Shown here one piece after another: positions 49,572 through 57,632 of a stretch of 64,000 nt of DNA. This DNA is from Candidatus Acidiferrum typicum (GTDB lineage: Bacteria > Acidobacteriota > Terriglobia > Acidiferrales > UBA7541). The notes beneath the pieces were generated by a model. The model had not been told where the DNA came from. It was given only the letters and a program-made list of their open reading frames with translations, and made no database searches. The translations under genes were made by a program, and so were the position numbers. The DNA is taken from the NCBI GenBank assembly GCA_025463055.1, contig JAOAPV010000070.1, forward strand, positions 62,001 to 126,000, written 5' to 3'. The first letter of the stretch is position 1. Every line of letters starts with the position of its first letter.

Positions 49572-50885
49572 TCACGCTTTTTGGGCGCGGCGGCGCGGCG
49601 TTAGCGATGTGGGATGGCGTTTGCCGCGGCGGGATTTCTCGTAATAGAGCTGCGCATCCGCGTCGGAAAGAAGTTTTTCGATGCGCTCACCGTGACCGTT
49701 GTAGATCGATATCCCAATACTCGCAGAGAGCTGCGGATACTCGGGGTCGCTGGCCATGACGGCGCGGATACGGTTAGCCACGCGCTCGGCTTCATCGTGC
49801 AGGGTTTCCGGCAAGACAAGAGCGAATTCATCACCACCGTAGCGAGCGGCCGTGTCGATTGCGCGGCAGTGAATACGCAGGATGTGCGCAAGTCGATTGA
49901 GCGCATGACTACCGACGAGGTGGCCGTGCGTGTCGTTGATCTTCTTCAAGCCATCGAGATCGAGAAGCAGGACGGCGAAGGGCCGTCCGTTTCGATTGGT
50001 GCGTTCGGTTTCCGCTTCCAGCACGTCGAGTAGCCGCCGATAGTTTGCCAAGCCGGTGAGCGGGTCGCTGACGGCAAGGTGGCTCACTTGCTCGAAGAGG
50101 CGCGCATTGTCCAGGAGAGCGCCGCCCAGAGCGACGGCGTAACTTGTCACGGTCAGTGCCTGCGCGAGAACGAATGGGGAATCGAGCAGCCGCTGGGACT
50201 GCGAGGCGGCTATCTGGGCACCGAGGTTCATCCAGGCGGCAATGTATATAGTGCGGTCGAAGGCGGAATCTTCGAGCTCAAGCCGGCGCCGATACCAGAT
50301 CAAGGCAACCAGAAAGATACCAGCCGGCAGGAGCTGCTGGGGGCTGGGGAAGACTGCCCCGGGATGGGGCGAAACTTCCGGGGGAAGGCGGCGCAAGGCG
50401 GCTGTAATAAGGTAGGTCGAGGCCATCACCGTGAGCAGGGCGCCAGCGATCTCCCGGCGTGGGTGGCGCGACCGAGGCAGGAAGTGCTCTACGAGCAGGG
50501 CGACCACGAACAGCAGCGCCAGAACGATACGGCTGACCCACCAGGAAACCGGCGCCCAGCGCAACTGCACCTGCTCCTGCTGGAACTGAAAGAAGAGGAG
50601 GCTCGAGGCGGCCAGAATGGTCCCAGAGAGAAGAAAACCGGCACCTAGGATCAGGGAGATACGGTCCTGGGTACCCTGAAAACGCACGAGAGTAACGGCA
50701 GCGAAGACGAAGGCGAGTAAGCCTGTCGTGACTTGGAGATAACCCTGCAAGACAGGGTCTGGCTCAAGGGGCACAAGCCGAAGCCACATGGCGAAGAATA
50801 GAAGGACGATAAATCCGGCAACGCTCGCCAGGATAGGACCTATGCGACCTCGCTGGGGGCTGTTAGTCAAAGCGGACTCGGCCAT
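49572..50885 (-). CDS. Membrane-bound diguanylate cyclase (GGDEF)
   Basis: A 437-residue protein. Residues about 20-240 contain seven or so hydrophobic helices (L-A-S-V-A-G-F-I-V-L-L-F-F-A-M-W-L and following), a sensory membrane domain without a family I can name. Residues about 270-425 are a GGDEF domain with S-D-P-L-T-G-L-A-N-Y-R, L-L-L-D-L-D-G-L-K and the active motif R-Y-G-G-D-E-F. The last glycine-glycine is intact, so the enzyme should make cyclic di-GMP from GTP. A PilZ effector gene lies 11 kb upstream. No Shine-Dalgarno precedes ATG 50885; the upstream gap has TCTAATTAGA palindromes. Confidence 0.9.
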   Translation of the reverse strand: MAESALTNSPQRGRIGPILASVAGFIVLLFFAMWLRLVPLEPDPVLQGYLQVTTGLLAFVFAAVTLVRFQGTQDRISLILGAGFLLSGTILAASSLLFFQFQQEQVQLRWAPVSWWVSRIVLALLFVVALLVEHFLPRSRHPRREIAGALLTVMASTYLITAALRRLPPEVSPHPGAVFPSPQQLLPAGIFLVALIWYRRRLELEDSAFDRTIYIAAWMNLGAQIAASQSQRLLDSPFVLAQALTVTSYAVALGGALLDNARLFEQVSHLAVSDPLTGLANYRRLLDVLEAETERTNRNGRPFAVLLLDLDGLKKINDTHGHLVGSHALNRLAHILRIHCRAIDTAARYGGDEFALVLPETLHDEAERVANRIRAVMASDPEYPQLSASIGISIYNGHGERIEKLLSDADAQLYYEKSRRGKRHPTSLTPRRRAQKA

Positions 50886-50917
50886 AGTTTAATTTTCGAC
50901 TGTGGGCCAGGTCGCCT

Positions 50918-50927
50918 TCTAATTAGA
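50918..50927. promoter_or_regulatory. TCTAAT palindromes upstream of the GGDEF gene
   Basis: TCTAATTAGA (50918-50927) is a perfect 10-bp palindrome, CTAATT recurs at 50930-50935, and AATTAGA-N4-TCTAATT (51038-51055) overlaps the stop of the DNA ligase gene. Together they mark the upstream gap as a possible regulator-binding region. Confidence 0.4.
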
Positions 50928-51049
50928 CTCTAATTTGGTTGCACGCGTTGCGAGAGAACATAGGTGAGCTTTCACTAAGAGATAATGGTGTACTGGTTGA
51001 GTGTACAGCTGGCCGGAAGTACAGGCGATCCGTGCGAAATTAGAACCAT

Positions 51050-52675
51050 CTAATTGTTTTTCGAGTGCTGTGAGTTGAATATTTCGCGGACGCGGGCGAG
51101 CGTGTCGATCTCAGCGGCAGGCTTATCAGGGCGTAAACGCACGATGCGGGGGAAGCGTAGGGCGAAACCGCTGTCGTGGCGCTCGGACCGCTGGATATTG
51201 TTGAAGGCTACCTCCAGGACGACCGTAGGCTCCACGTCTCTCTGGTAACCCCGGTCCTCCGTCGTGTGTTCCAGGAAATATTGGGTGAGCTCTTTGATTT
51301 CGACATCGGTGAGCCCGGAGTAGGCTTTGCCAATGTTGACTAGGCGGCCGTCGTCGCGCACGGCAAACGTGTAGTCGGAGAGCAAGCCGCGGCGCTTGCC
51401 GTGACCGTACTCCGCTATGGTGACCACGACGTCCAGCGTGGCGAGAGGGCGCTTGAGCTTCATCCAGAATTGCCCCCGGCGGCCGGGAACGTAGGGCGAT
51501 TCAGGGGCTTTGGCAAGGAGACCTTCGTTGCCAGTCTCAAGGGCGAGAAGGAAGCGATTTTCAATTTCCTCGGTTGTCCGGCAAAGCTCGGCCCGGGTGA
51601 ACTGCAGGCCAGGCTGCTCGGCTTTGGCCAAGAGACGCTCAAGCAGCAGCCGGCGCTCGGCCAGCGGAGTTTCGAGCAGAGAACGGTCGTCCAGAAGGAG
51701 AAGGTCGAATGCGACGAAGCTTACGGGGATCTGGGCAGTAGTGAAGAGATCGATTTGTTTGCGGCCGAGGCGTTGCTGGAGCTCGGTGAACGGGATGGCC
51801 CTGCCGTCGCGCCACCCGATTATTTCGCCATCCAGGATGAAATCGCCCCTAATGCTGCGAATCGGCTCGAGGAGCTCGGGGAATTCCGTGACGCGGTCGA
51901 GCGTGCGGGAGTAGATCTCAACTTGCGAACCACGCTTGTGGACTTGAGCCCGGATGCCATCGAACTTATCTTCGACGAGCGCGCCGTTAGGGAAAGCGGC
52001 AACGAGGTCCGCCGGGGTTTCTGCAGGGCTGGCGAGCATGACGGAAATGGGGCGAAAGAGCTCAAGCGATACGGAGGAGAGTTGGTTGGCAATGGCGAGC
52101 CGAAGGACGTCCGTGATATCGCCAAGGAGCATGTTGGCGCGCTGCACGGCAGGAAGAGTTTGGTCAAAGGCCTTGGCGATACCTTCCTCGACAAGGCTCT
52201 CTTTCAGGCCGATGCGCAGCTCACTCGTGGCGATCTTGATGAAGTACTTAGCTTCAAGGGCCGAGAGGCGCTGGAAGGTCTGCTCGAGGAGCGCTTGCTT
52301 GGCGGCAGCGCGGCGCTGCTGGGCCAGGGATGCGTAGACCTCGCCGATTTGCGGCAGGCTGAGAGAGGATCGCACCGGATGTTCGCGGAGGATTTCTTCA
52401 GCACCTGCCCCGAGATCGCCATGATGCCGAAGGACCGGGGCGAGCTGAGCGGGATTCTTTTCGGCGACCTTGGCGACCGCTCGAAGCAGAATCGAGAAGC
52501 CAATCGAAGGAACACGCTCTTCGCGGCGCGGAAAGACCCGGCCGCAAAGATAGAGCGCGCCCAGAGCAGCTTCTTCGACCGGGGCAGTACGTAGATAATC
52601 CGCGACGAGACTGACCTTTTCGGTCTTTTTTGTGGTAGCGGCGATGGATTCGCAGAGTTGGGCGAAGCGCAGCAT
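51050..52675 (-). CDS. ATP-dependent DNA ligase
   Basis: A 541-residue ligase. Residues 1-220 are the N-terminal DNA-binding domain (A-A-T-T-K-K-T-E-K-V at 12-21, E-A-K-Y-F-I-K-I). The nucleotidyltransferase motif I E-D-K-F-D-G-I-R has the AMP-accepting Lys237; motif III is S-F-V-A-F-D-L-L, motif IV N-E-G-L-L-A-K, motif V W-M-K-L-K. An OB-fold domain ends the protein. This is the archaeal/bacterial Lig1-like class, additional to NAD-dependent LigA and usually for repair. No Ku or LigD polymerase part is attached. Its start lacks a clear ribosome site. Confidence 0.9.
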   Translation of the reverse strand: MLRFAQLCESIAATTKKTEKVSLVADYLRTAPVEEAALGALYLCGRVFPRREERVPSIGFSILLRAVAKVAEKNPAQLAPVLRHHGDLGAGAEEILREHPVRSSLSLPQIGEVYASLAQQRRAAAKQALLEQTFQRLSALEAKYFIKIATSELRIGLKESLVEEGIAKAFDQTLPAVQRANMLLGDITDVLRLAIANQLSSVSLELFRPISVMLASPAETPADLVAAFPNGALVEDKFDGIRAQVHKRGSQVEIYSRTLDRVTEFPELLEPIRSIRGDFILDGEIIGWRDGRAIPFTELQQRLGRKQIDLFTTAQIPVSFVAFDLLLLDDRSLLETPLAERRLLLERLLAKAEQPGLQFTRAELCRTTEEIENRFLLALETGNEGLLAKAPESPYVPGRRGQFWMKLKRPLATLDVVVTIAEYGHGKRRGLLSDYTFAVRDDGRLVNIGKAYSGLTDVEIKELTQYFLEHTTEDRGYQRDVEPTVVLEVAFNNIQRSERHDSGFALRFPRIVRLRPDKPAAEIDTLARVREIFNSQHSKNN

Positions 52676-52780
52676 GGCGAGTTCAATTATCGAAGTTCAG
52701 TATCGCACGGGCGGACGCAGCGTTTTGTCGTGTGAAGTTTGCGCTTGCCTGCCCGAGAGGATTCCCACAGAATGGCGGCG

Positions 52781-52796
52781 TTTGAAACGATTCAAA
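52781..52796. promoter_or_regulatory. LacI-type operator before the APC permease
   Basis: TTTGAAACGATTCAAA is palindromic in 7 of 8 positions per arm with a central CpG, the usual form of LacI-family operators (compare T-G-A-A-A-C-G-x-T-T-C-A). It lies 31 bp before the permease start, and the LacI gene is the next gene downstream. Confidence 0.65.
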
Positions 52797-52826
52797 TCGA
52801 CCATTCAATTCCAGGGGACCACCTGA

Positions 52827-54179
52827 TTGAGCACTGAGGTCGCACCAGCAGTAGTGGCGGCGCAGCCGAGACTGCGGCGGTCGCTTACGCTTTGGGATCT
52901 GATCTTATACGGGATGATCGTGCTTCAGCCCGTCGCGCCGATGTCCGCGTTTGGAGCCCTCAGCGACCGCGGCCGGGGTCATGTCGTAACCGCCATTCTA
53001 GTCGCCATGGTGGCCATGCTCTTTACCGCCATCAGTTATGGACGCATGGCGCGAGCCTACCCGAGTGCCGGATCGGCGTTTACTTATGTGGCGCAAGAGA
53101 TCCATCCATCCATCGGATATGTAACCGGCTGGAGCATGGTGATGGATTACATCGTGAATCCATTGGTGTGCGTCATTTGGTGCGCCGGACAGGCGCATGA
53201 ATTTGCGCCGGCCATACCCGATTGGGGTTGGAAGATCATTTTTGCCGTGGCGTTCACGCTGCTGAACCTCCGAGGAATCAAGACCTCGGCGCGTCTGAAC
53301 GCGGGATTGACAGCAGGGATGAGCGCGGTAGTCGTGGTGATCTTCGTGACCGCGATTCGTTACATTTTCGGTCACCCCCACAGCGATCCACATTTTTTCA
53401 CGCGGCCGTTCTACGATCCGCAGACGTTCACCTGGGGCAACCTCTTCGGCTGCACTTCGATTGCGGTGCTCTCCTATATCGGCTTCGATGGCATCTCGAC
53501 TCTTTCCGAAGAAGCGGAGAATCCACGGCGCAATATTTTGCTGGCCACGGTGCTGACGTGTGTGGTGATCGGATTTCTTTCGGCGGCGGAAGTTTACGTG
53601 GCGCAGCTCGTATGGCCGGCCACGGAACCATTTCCGAATGCCGACACTGCTTATGTTTGGGCCGCGGCCCGCACATGGGCGCCCTTGTTTACCATCGTCG
53701 GAGTGACGCTGGTGGTCGCCAATTTCGGGTCGGGAATGGGGGCACACATCGGGGCGGCGCGCCTGCTCTACGGAATGGGCAGAAGCAATGCGCTCCCCAG
53801 TTCGTTTTTTGGCGCGATCGATCCGAAGCACCAGGTGCCGCGGAATAACGTAATCTTTGTGGGCGTGCTGGCGCTGATTGGCTCTTTCTTTCTTACCTTC
53901 GGCCGAGGAATCGAACTCCTGAATTTCGGAGCGCTGATCGCATTTATGGGTGTAAATGCCGCCGCATTTGTCCGCTATTTTTTACATGGGGATGAAAAGA
54001 AAACTTGGAATTTTATCCCGCCGGTATTTGGCTTCCTTATTTGCTTCGCTTTGTGGCTCAGCCTTAGCCGTCCCGCCCAGATTGTAGGAAGCATTTGGAT
54101 GATCGCGGGAATTGCTTTCGGCATATGGAAGACGCGCTGGTTCCGGGAGCCGCTTTCCTTTGAGCCACCTATAGAGTAG
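52827..54179 (+). CDS. APC-superfamily amino acid permease
   Basis: A 450-residue transporter with about 12 helices. The first reads L-T-L-W-D-L-I-L-Y-G-M-I-V-L-Q-P-V-A-P (typical APC fold opening), then Y-P-S-A-G-S-A-F-T-Y-V and I-G-F-D-G-I-S-T-L-S-E-E, the conserved loop before helix 6. Substrate is probably an amino acid or amine; it cannot be specified. It starts at TTG 52827. A LacI-type operator lies just upstream and a LacI regulator gene follows 75 bp downstream, so the pair forms a controlled uptake unit. No enzyme gene accompanies it. Confidence 0.85.
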   Translation: MSTEVAPAVVAAQPRLRRSLTLWDLILYGMIVLQPVAPMSAFGALSDRGRGHVVTAILVAMVAMLFTAISYGRMARAYPSAGSAFTYVAQEIHPSIGYVTGWSMVMDYIVNPLVCVIWCAGQAHEFAPAIPDWGWKIIFAVAFTLLNLRGIKTSARLNAGLTAGMSAVVVVIFVTAIRYIFGHPHSDPHFFTRPFYDPQTFTWGNLFGCTSIAVLSYIGFDGISTLSEEAENPRRNILLATVLTCVVIGFLSAAEVYVAQLVWPATEPFPNADTAYVWAAARTWAPLFTIVGVTLVVANFGSGMGAHIGAARLLYGMGRSNALPSSFFGAIDPKHQVPRNNVIFVGVLALIGSFFLTFGRGIELLNFGALIAFMGVNAAAFVRYFLHGDEKKTWNFIPPVFGFLICFALWLSLSRPAQIVGSIWMIAGIAFGIWKTRWFREPLSFEPPIE

Positions 54180-54254
54180 AACAGCGCCCGCGGGGCTGGT
54201 ATTGCGAAAGCGATAACGTAGCTTGATGATGCGGAGCACCAAGGAGCCATCCTG

Positions 54255-55349
54255 GTGAAGCGGCCTAGCGAAAAAAGCCAAGCAGCAGTAACAATGAGAG
54301 ATGTGGCGACCCAGAGCGGATTTTCGCCTGCGACCGTCTCGATTGTGCTGAACAACGCGCCCCTGGCCCGGTACATCGCCCCAGCAACCAAGAAACGCAT
54401 CGAAGACACTGCCAAGAAACTTGGCTATCGGCCCAACGCAATGGCGCGGTTTCTGCGTAGCAAGCGCAGCCACAGCGTTGGCGTGCTGTTCTTTGATATC
54501 ACCGACCCATTCTGCACGCTGATTATGCGCGGAGTCGAGAACGCTCTCTATCAAGCTTCCTACCTGGCGATTTTCGCCGACGCGCATAACCAACGGAACC
54601 GCTTTGAACGCTATCTGGAACTGCTGCTGGAGCGCCACGTCGAAGGGTTGATCGTGGTGGCCAACTGGCTCTTTGTGGATATTCATGTCCTTGCCGATCT
54701 CAGTAAGAGGAATATTCCCTCCGCGACGATTGGCTGGGAATTGCCCGGAAACAACATCAGTTCCGTAATGGTAGACAACGAGACGGGCGCGCGGCTAGCC
54801 CTCGAGCATCTCCACCAGCTCGGCCATCGCAAAATCGCGTTTATCCGCGGTCCGAAGATGCTGATCGACAGCGCCCCGCGCTGGCGAGGGATACAAAAAT
54901 TCGCGCACGGCGCCGGATTGGAAATCGATCCGGCACTGGTCTTGCAATTGCCCGAATCGCTTGATCCCAATTCCAGTTTCGAGAGTGGATACCGTTACAC
55001 GGAAGACTTGCTGGAGCAGAGGAAAAAATTCACCGCGGTAATGGCTTTCGACGACTTGACGGCATTGGGAGCGATCCGCGCACTTACAAAAGCCGGCGTC
55101 AAAGTCCCGGAGCACTGCTCCGTAACGGGATTTGATGACATCGCGCTGTCATCACTCGCGGCGCCTTCTCTGACCACGGTACGTCAGCCCATGGAGGCTA
55201 TGGGCGCACTCGCCGTGAACATTGTGATGGACGGAATTAACGCCGCTTTAGAAAAGCGCGATTGGAACGTCGTCAATCAGAAAATGAATCCGGAGCTGGT
55301 GATTCGGGATTCGACGCGGGCGGTTTCGCTGACCGGGGGCGATGATTGA
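54255..55349 (+). CDS. LacI-family transcriptional regulator
   Basis: A 364-residue regulator from GTG 54255, AGGAG nine bases upstream. The helix-turn-helix T-M-R-D-V-A-T-Q-S-G-F-S-P-A-T-V-S-I-V-L-N is at about 13-33, the hinge helix region Y-R-P-N-A-M-A-R-F-L-R follows, and the periplasmic-binding-like ligand domain spans 70-340 (V-G-V-L-F-F-D-I-T-D-P-F, F-A-D-A-H-N, F-D-D-I-A-L-S-S-L-A-A-P-S-L-T-T-V-R-Q-P). Ligand unknown. It lies downstream of the APC permease, and a LacI-type operator before that permease suggests control of uptake. The gap holds the weaker repeat TATTGC-GAAA-GCGATA (54200-54215). Confidence 0.9.
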   Translation: MKRPSEKSQAAVTMRDVATQSGFSPATVSIVLNNAPLARYIAPATKKRIEDTAKKLGYRPNAMARFLRSKRSHSVGVLFFDITDPFCTLIMRGVENALYQASYLAIFADAHNQRNRFERYLELLLERHVEGLIVVANWLFVDIHVLADLSKRNIPSATIGWELPGNNISSVMVDNETGARLALEHLHQLGHRKIAFIRGPKMLIDSAPRWRGIQKFAHGAGLEIDPALVLQLPESLDPNSSFESGYRYTEDLLEQRKKFTAVMAFDDLTALGAIRALTKAGVKVPEHCSVTGFDDIALSSLAAPSLTTVRQPMEAMGALAVNIVMDGINAALEKRDWNVVNQKMNPELVIRDSTRAVSLTGGDD

Positions 55350-55367
55350 AATTGCCGGCGATGACGT

Positions 55368-55586
55368 TCACTTGCTGGACTTACTGTGTCTCCGCCACAA
55401 GACCAGGCCAACGATAAGTCCCAGGCCGCCGGTGCCGAGTATGAAGGGTCTCGCGATCGGGATGGCGAGCCAACACAGAATTACCATACCGACGGAGACA
55501 ATTGCGCCGACCGGCGTGCCGGGTACCGTCAATCCGCCGAACCTGCCGATGTAATTCGGTTTGCCAGACGAAGTCTTAGATGGCAT
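55368..55586 (-). CDS. Small membrane protein, two helices
   Basis: A 72-residue protein from ATG 55586 (GTG 55595 gives three more residues). Residues about 16-35 and 45-65 are hydrophobic (G-A-I-V-S-V-G-M-V-I-L-C-W-L-A-I-P-I and G-T-G-G-L-G-L-I-V-G-L-V-L-W), with a Gly-rich centre and a short basic tail (W-R-R-H-S-K-S-S-K). I recognise no family. AAGGTGAG upstream is a fair ribosome site. It is convergent with the LacI gene, stopping 18 bp from it. It may be transcribed with gpmI from upstream (49-bp gap). Confidence 0.55.
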   Translation of the reverse strand: MPSKTSSGKPNYIGRFGGLTVPGTPVGAIVSVGMVILCWLAIPIARPFILGTGGLGLIVGLVLWRRHSKSSK

Positions 55587-55608
55587 AAAACTCACCTTCT
55601 GGGCGGGA

Positions 55609-55641
55609 CCGCTCTCTTACTTCGGGTCCGCTCTCTTACTT
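55609..55641. repeat. Short 14-bp direct repeat between gpmI and the small membrane protein
   Basis: CCGCTCTCTTACTT occurs at 55609-55622 and 55628-55641, a 19-bp period. It overlaps the gpmI stop region. No role is evident. Confidence 0.75.
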
Positions 55642-57195
55642 ATTGATACGCAGATCGCGGCCGGTCATATCTTTTGGTTTGGGCTGGCCGAGTGCGCCGA
55701 GCATCGTTGGGGCGATATCCCGGAGCGATCCATTGGGCTGCAATCGCAGGTGGTCATCATCGGTGACCAGGACGAAAGGAACGGGATTGGTGGTGTGATA
55801 GGTGTGAGCCCCTCCGGTCTTGGGGTCGATCATGGTCTCGGCGTTGCCGTGGTCGGCCGTGATGATCCAAGCCCCACCCCGAGCCTGCAGGGTTTGATAG
55901 ATGCGCGCGAGGCCCGCGTCCACTGCTTCGACGGCTTTGATGGCGGCTTCGAGCTTGCCGGAATGACCAACCATGTCGGCATTGGCGTAATTCATGATGA
56001 TGGCGTCGAACTCGCCCTTCTCAATCGCTTTCACGACCGTGTCGGTAATTCCGGCTGCGGACATTTCCGGTTTGAGGTCGTAGGTAGCGACTTTCGGCGA
56101 GGGGACGAGGATGCGCTCTTCCCCGGCGAAGGGCTTTTCCACCCCGCCATTGAAAAAGTAAGTGACGTGCGCGTATTTTTCGGTTTCCGCGCAACGCAGA
56201 TTTTTGTACCCCACGTCGGCGAAGACTTGCGCCAGGATCTGCTCGAGCTTTTCGGAGCCGATTACATACTTCAGCCACGGCCAGTTTTTGTCGTACTGCG
56301 TCATGCCCACATAGAAAAGATTTTTAGGACGTTTGGGATCGGCAAATTTGTCGAAGTCGGGCGCCGCAAGCGCGTGGGACATCTGGCGCGCGCGGTCAGC
56401 GCGGAAGTTAAAGAAGATCACCGCATCGTCGTCGTGAATCGCTCCGACTGGTGGCGCGGAGGGACCGCTTCCTTTCGTCACTACTATGGGCTTCACGAAT
56501 TCGTCCGTGACGTCCTGTTCATAGCTGCGTTGCAGGGCGGCGAGGGGATCGTCGGTGCGGGTTTCCGCTTCGCCGTGCACCACGGCTCGATAGGCGAGCT
56601 CAACGCGCTCCCAGCGGTTGTCACGGTCCATCGCGTAGTAGCGGCCCACCAGAGTTGCAATCTGCCCGACGCCGAGTTCACGTATTTTTTGCTGCAACTG
56701 CCCGACGAAGTCGCGGCCGCTGTGCGGTGGCGTGTCGCGGCCGTCCATGAAGCAGTGGATGAAAACGTTTTCGACCTTTTGCTGTTTGGCCATTTCGAGC
56801 AGCGCGAATAGATGATGGATGTGCGAGTGCACGCCGCCATCGCTGAGGAGGCCCACCAAGTGCAACTGGCGCTGGCGGCCGCGTTCCATCGCTTGCTGAA
56901 AAAGCGGCACGCTTTGCAGTTGCTTGTTCGCAATGAGCAAATCAATGCGCGTGATGTCCATGTGCACGATGCGGCCCGCGCCGATATTGAGGTGACCGAC
57001 CTCACTGTTGCCCATTTGCCCTTCGGGCAGGCCGACGTACGGGCCGGACGTATGGATCAATGTGTTGGGAAATTTTTTGAGCAACGCGTCATAAATGGGT
57101 TTGCGCGCGAGCGCAATGGCGTTGCCTGTGGTTTCGGCGCGGTAACCCCAGCCGTCAAGCACGGTGAGCACAATTGGTTTCGCAGGTTTTGGCAT
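55636..57195 (-). CDS. gpmI: 2,3-bisphosphoglycerate-independent phosphoglycerate mutase
   Basis: A 519-residue two-domain enzyme of the alkaline phosphatase fold. The N-terminal [12 protein letters not shown] holds metal-binding aspartate 14; S64 in [10 protein letters not shown] is the phosphoserine nucleophile; [12 protein letters not shown] is in the transferase domain; late metal ligands are in [12 protein letters not shown] and I-T-A-D-H-G-N-A-E. It interconverts 2- and 3-phosphoglycerate in glycolysis, using manganese. Length is normal. It is monocistronic or first of a small unit with the 72-residue membrane protein. Confidence 0.97.
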   Translation of the reverse strand: MPKPAKPIVLTVLDGWGYRAETTGNAIALARKPIYDALLKKFPNTLIHTSGPYVGLPEGQMGNSEVGHLNIGAGRIVHMDITRIDLLIANKQLQSVPLFQQAMERGRQRQLHLVGLLSDGGVHSHIHHLFALLEMAKQQKVENVFIHCFMDGRDTPPHSGRDFVGQLQQKIRELGVGQIATLVGRYYAMDRDNRWERVELAYRAVVHGEAETRTDDPLAALQRSYEQDVTDEFVKPIVVTKGSGPSAPPVGAIHDDDAVIFFNFRADRARQMSHALAAPDFDKFADPKRPKNLFYVGMTQYDKNWPWLKYVIGSEKLEQILAQVFADVGYKNLRCAETEKYAHVTYFFNGGVEKPFAGEERILVPSPKVATYDLKPEMSAAGITDTVVKAIEKGEFDAIIMNYANADMVGHSGKLEAAIKAVEAVDAGLARIYQTLQARGGAWIITADHGNAETMIDPKTGGAHTYHTTNPVPFVLVTDDDHLRLQPNGSLRDIAPTMLGALGQPKPKDMTGRDLRINK

Positions 57196-57287
57196 AGCTG
57201 GTCAGGATACATGGAGCCGAATTTTCTTGCCACGCGGCGACCGAAGGAGTGAAGACGGGCATGGTTGTCCGGTGCACTAAAAATACC

Positions 57288-57410
57288 TCGACACTTACTT
57301 GATCGTCCGGTATACTCGATGTGTACAGGAATTCGCCCAAACACTTTTGAAAGCGGTAGGTAATCGCCGCTTTTCAACCGTAACGCCAGCATCCTGCTGG
57401 CGTTTTTGCT
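57288..57410 (+). ncRNA. Candidate small RNA with own promoter and terminator
   Basis: TCGACA (57288-57293), 17 bp and TATACT (57311-57316) predict a start near 57323. The transcript holds TTGAAAGCGG/CCGCTTTTCAA (57347-57377, one bulge) and ends in CGCCAGCA-TCC-TGCTGGCG (57384-57402) followed by TTTTT. No ORF or ribosome site exists in the 85 nt, and it points away from gpmI, so it has no mRNA to end. I see no known RNA family. Homologues or covariation were not tested. Confidence 0.5.
57384..57407 (+). terminator. Intrinsic terminator of the candidate small RNA
   Basis: Perfect 8-bp stem CGCCAGCA/TGCTGGCG with a TCC loop followed by TTTTT and more T-rich sequence. Confidence 0.85.
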
Positions 57411-57472
57411 TTTGAACCCGATGCTGCTCTCGTCGCCCAGCACTCTCGTTAACGCAGATTCTGTGACCCCGT

Positions 57473-57548
57473 AACCACCTTTAGAATCAACACTTGTAAA
57501 AGTGTATCAAAACAAAGGGTTTTAACCTCCTTTAGAATGAACACTTGT
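57473..57548. repeat. Two 25-nt direct repeats
   Basis: AACCACC-TTTAGAATCAACACTTGT-type units lie at 57473-57497 and 57524-57548 (51-bp period, two mismatches). On the minus strand the second contains AAGGAGG, a Shine-Dalgarno-like run, but no start codon in a useful frame follows. ACACTT-GTAA-AAGTGT forms a small inverted repeat beside the first. Confidence 0.7.
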
Positions 57549-57632
57549 GAGAAACGGGGGGGAGGGGGTGTCCGCCCGTTTGAGGTACCTCTAGCGGAGG
57601 GCTCTGGCTAGTGAAGTTTCTTGCGCAATCGC

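Noticed and set aside
51401-52594. Long open frame (397 codons) on the plus strand inside the DNA ligase gene
   Set aside because: It runs antisense to a gene with all ligase motifs, has no family resemblance, and its composition follows the codon structure of the ligase strand.
54200-54215. TATTGC-GAAA-GCGATA as a second LacI operator
   Set aside because: It lacks the central CpG and has one arm mismatch; the site at 52781 fits much better.
55561-56811. Long open frame (416 codons) antisense to gpmI
   Set aside because: gpmI is complete with all catalytic motifs; the antisense frame has no recognisable domain and is a by-product of GC-rich third positions.
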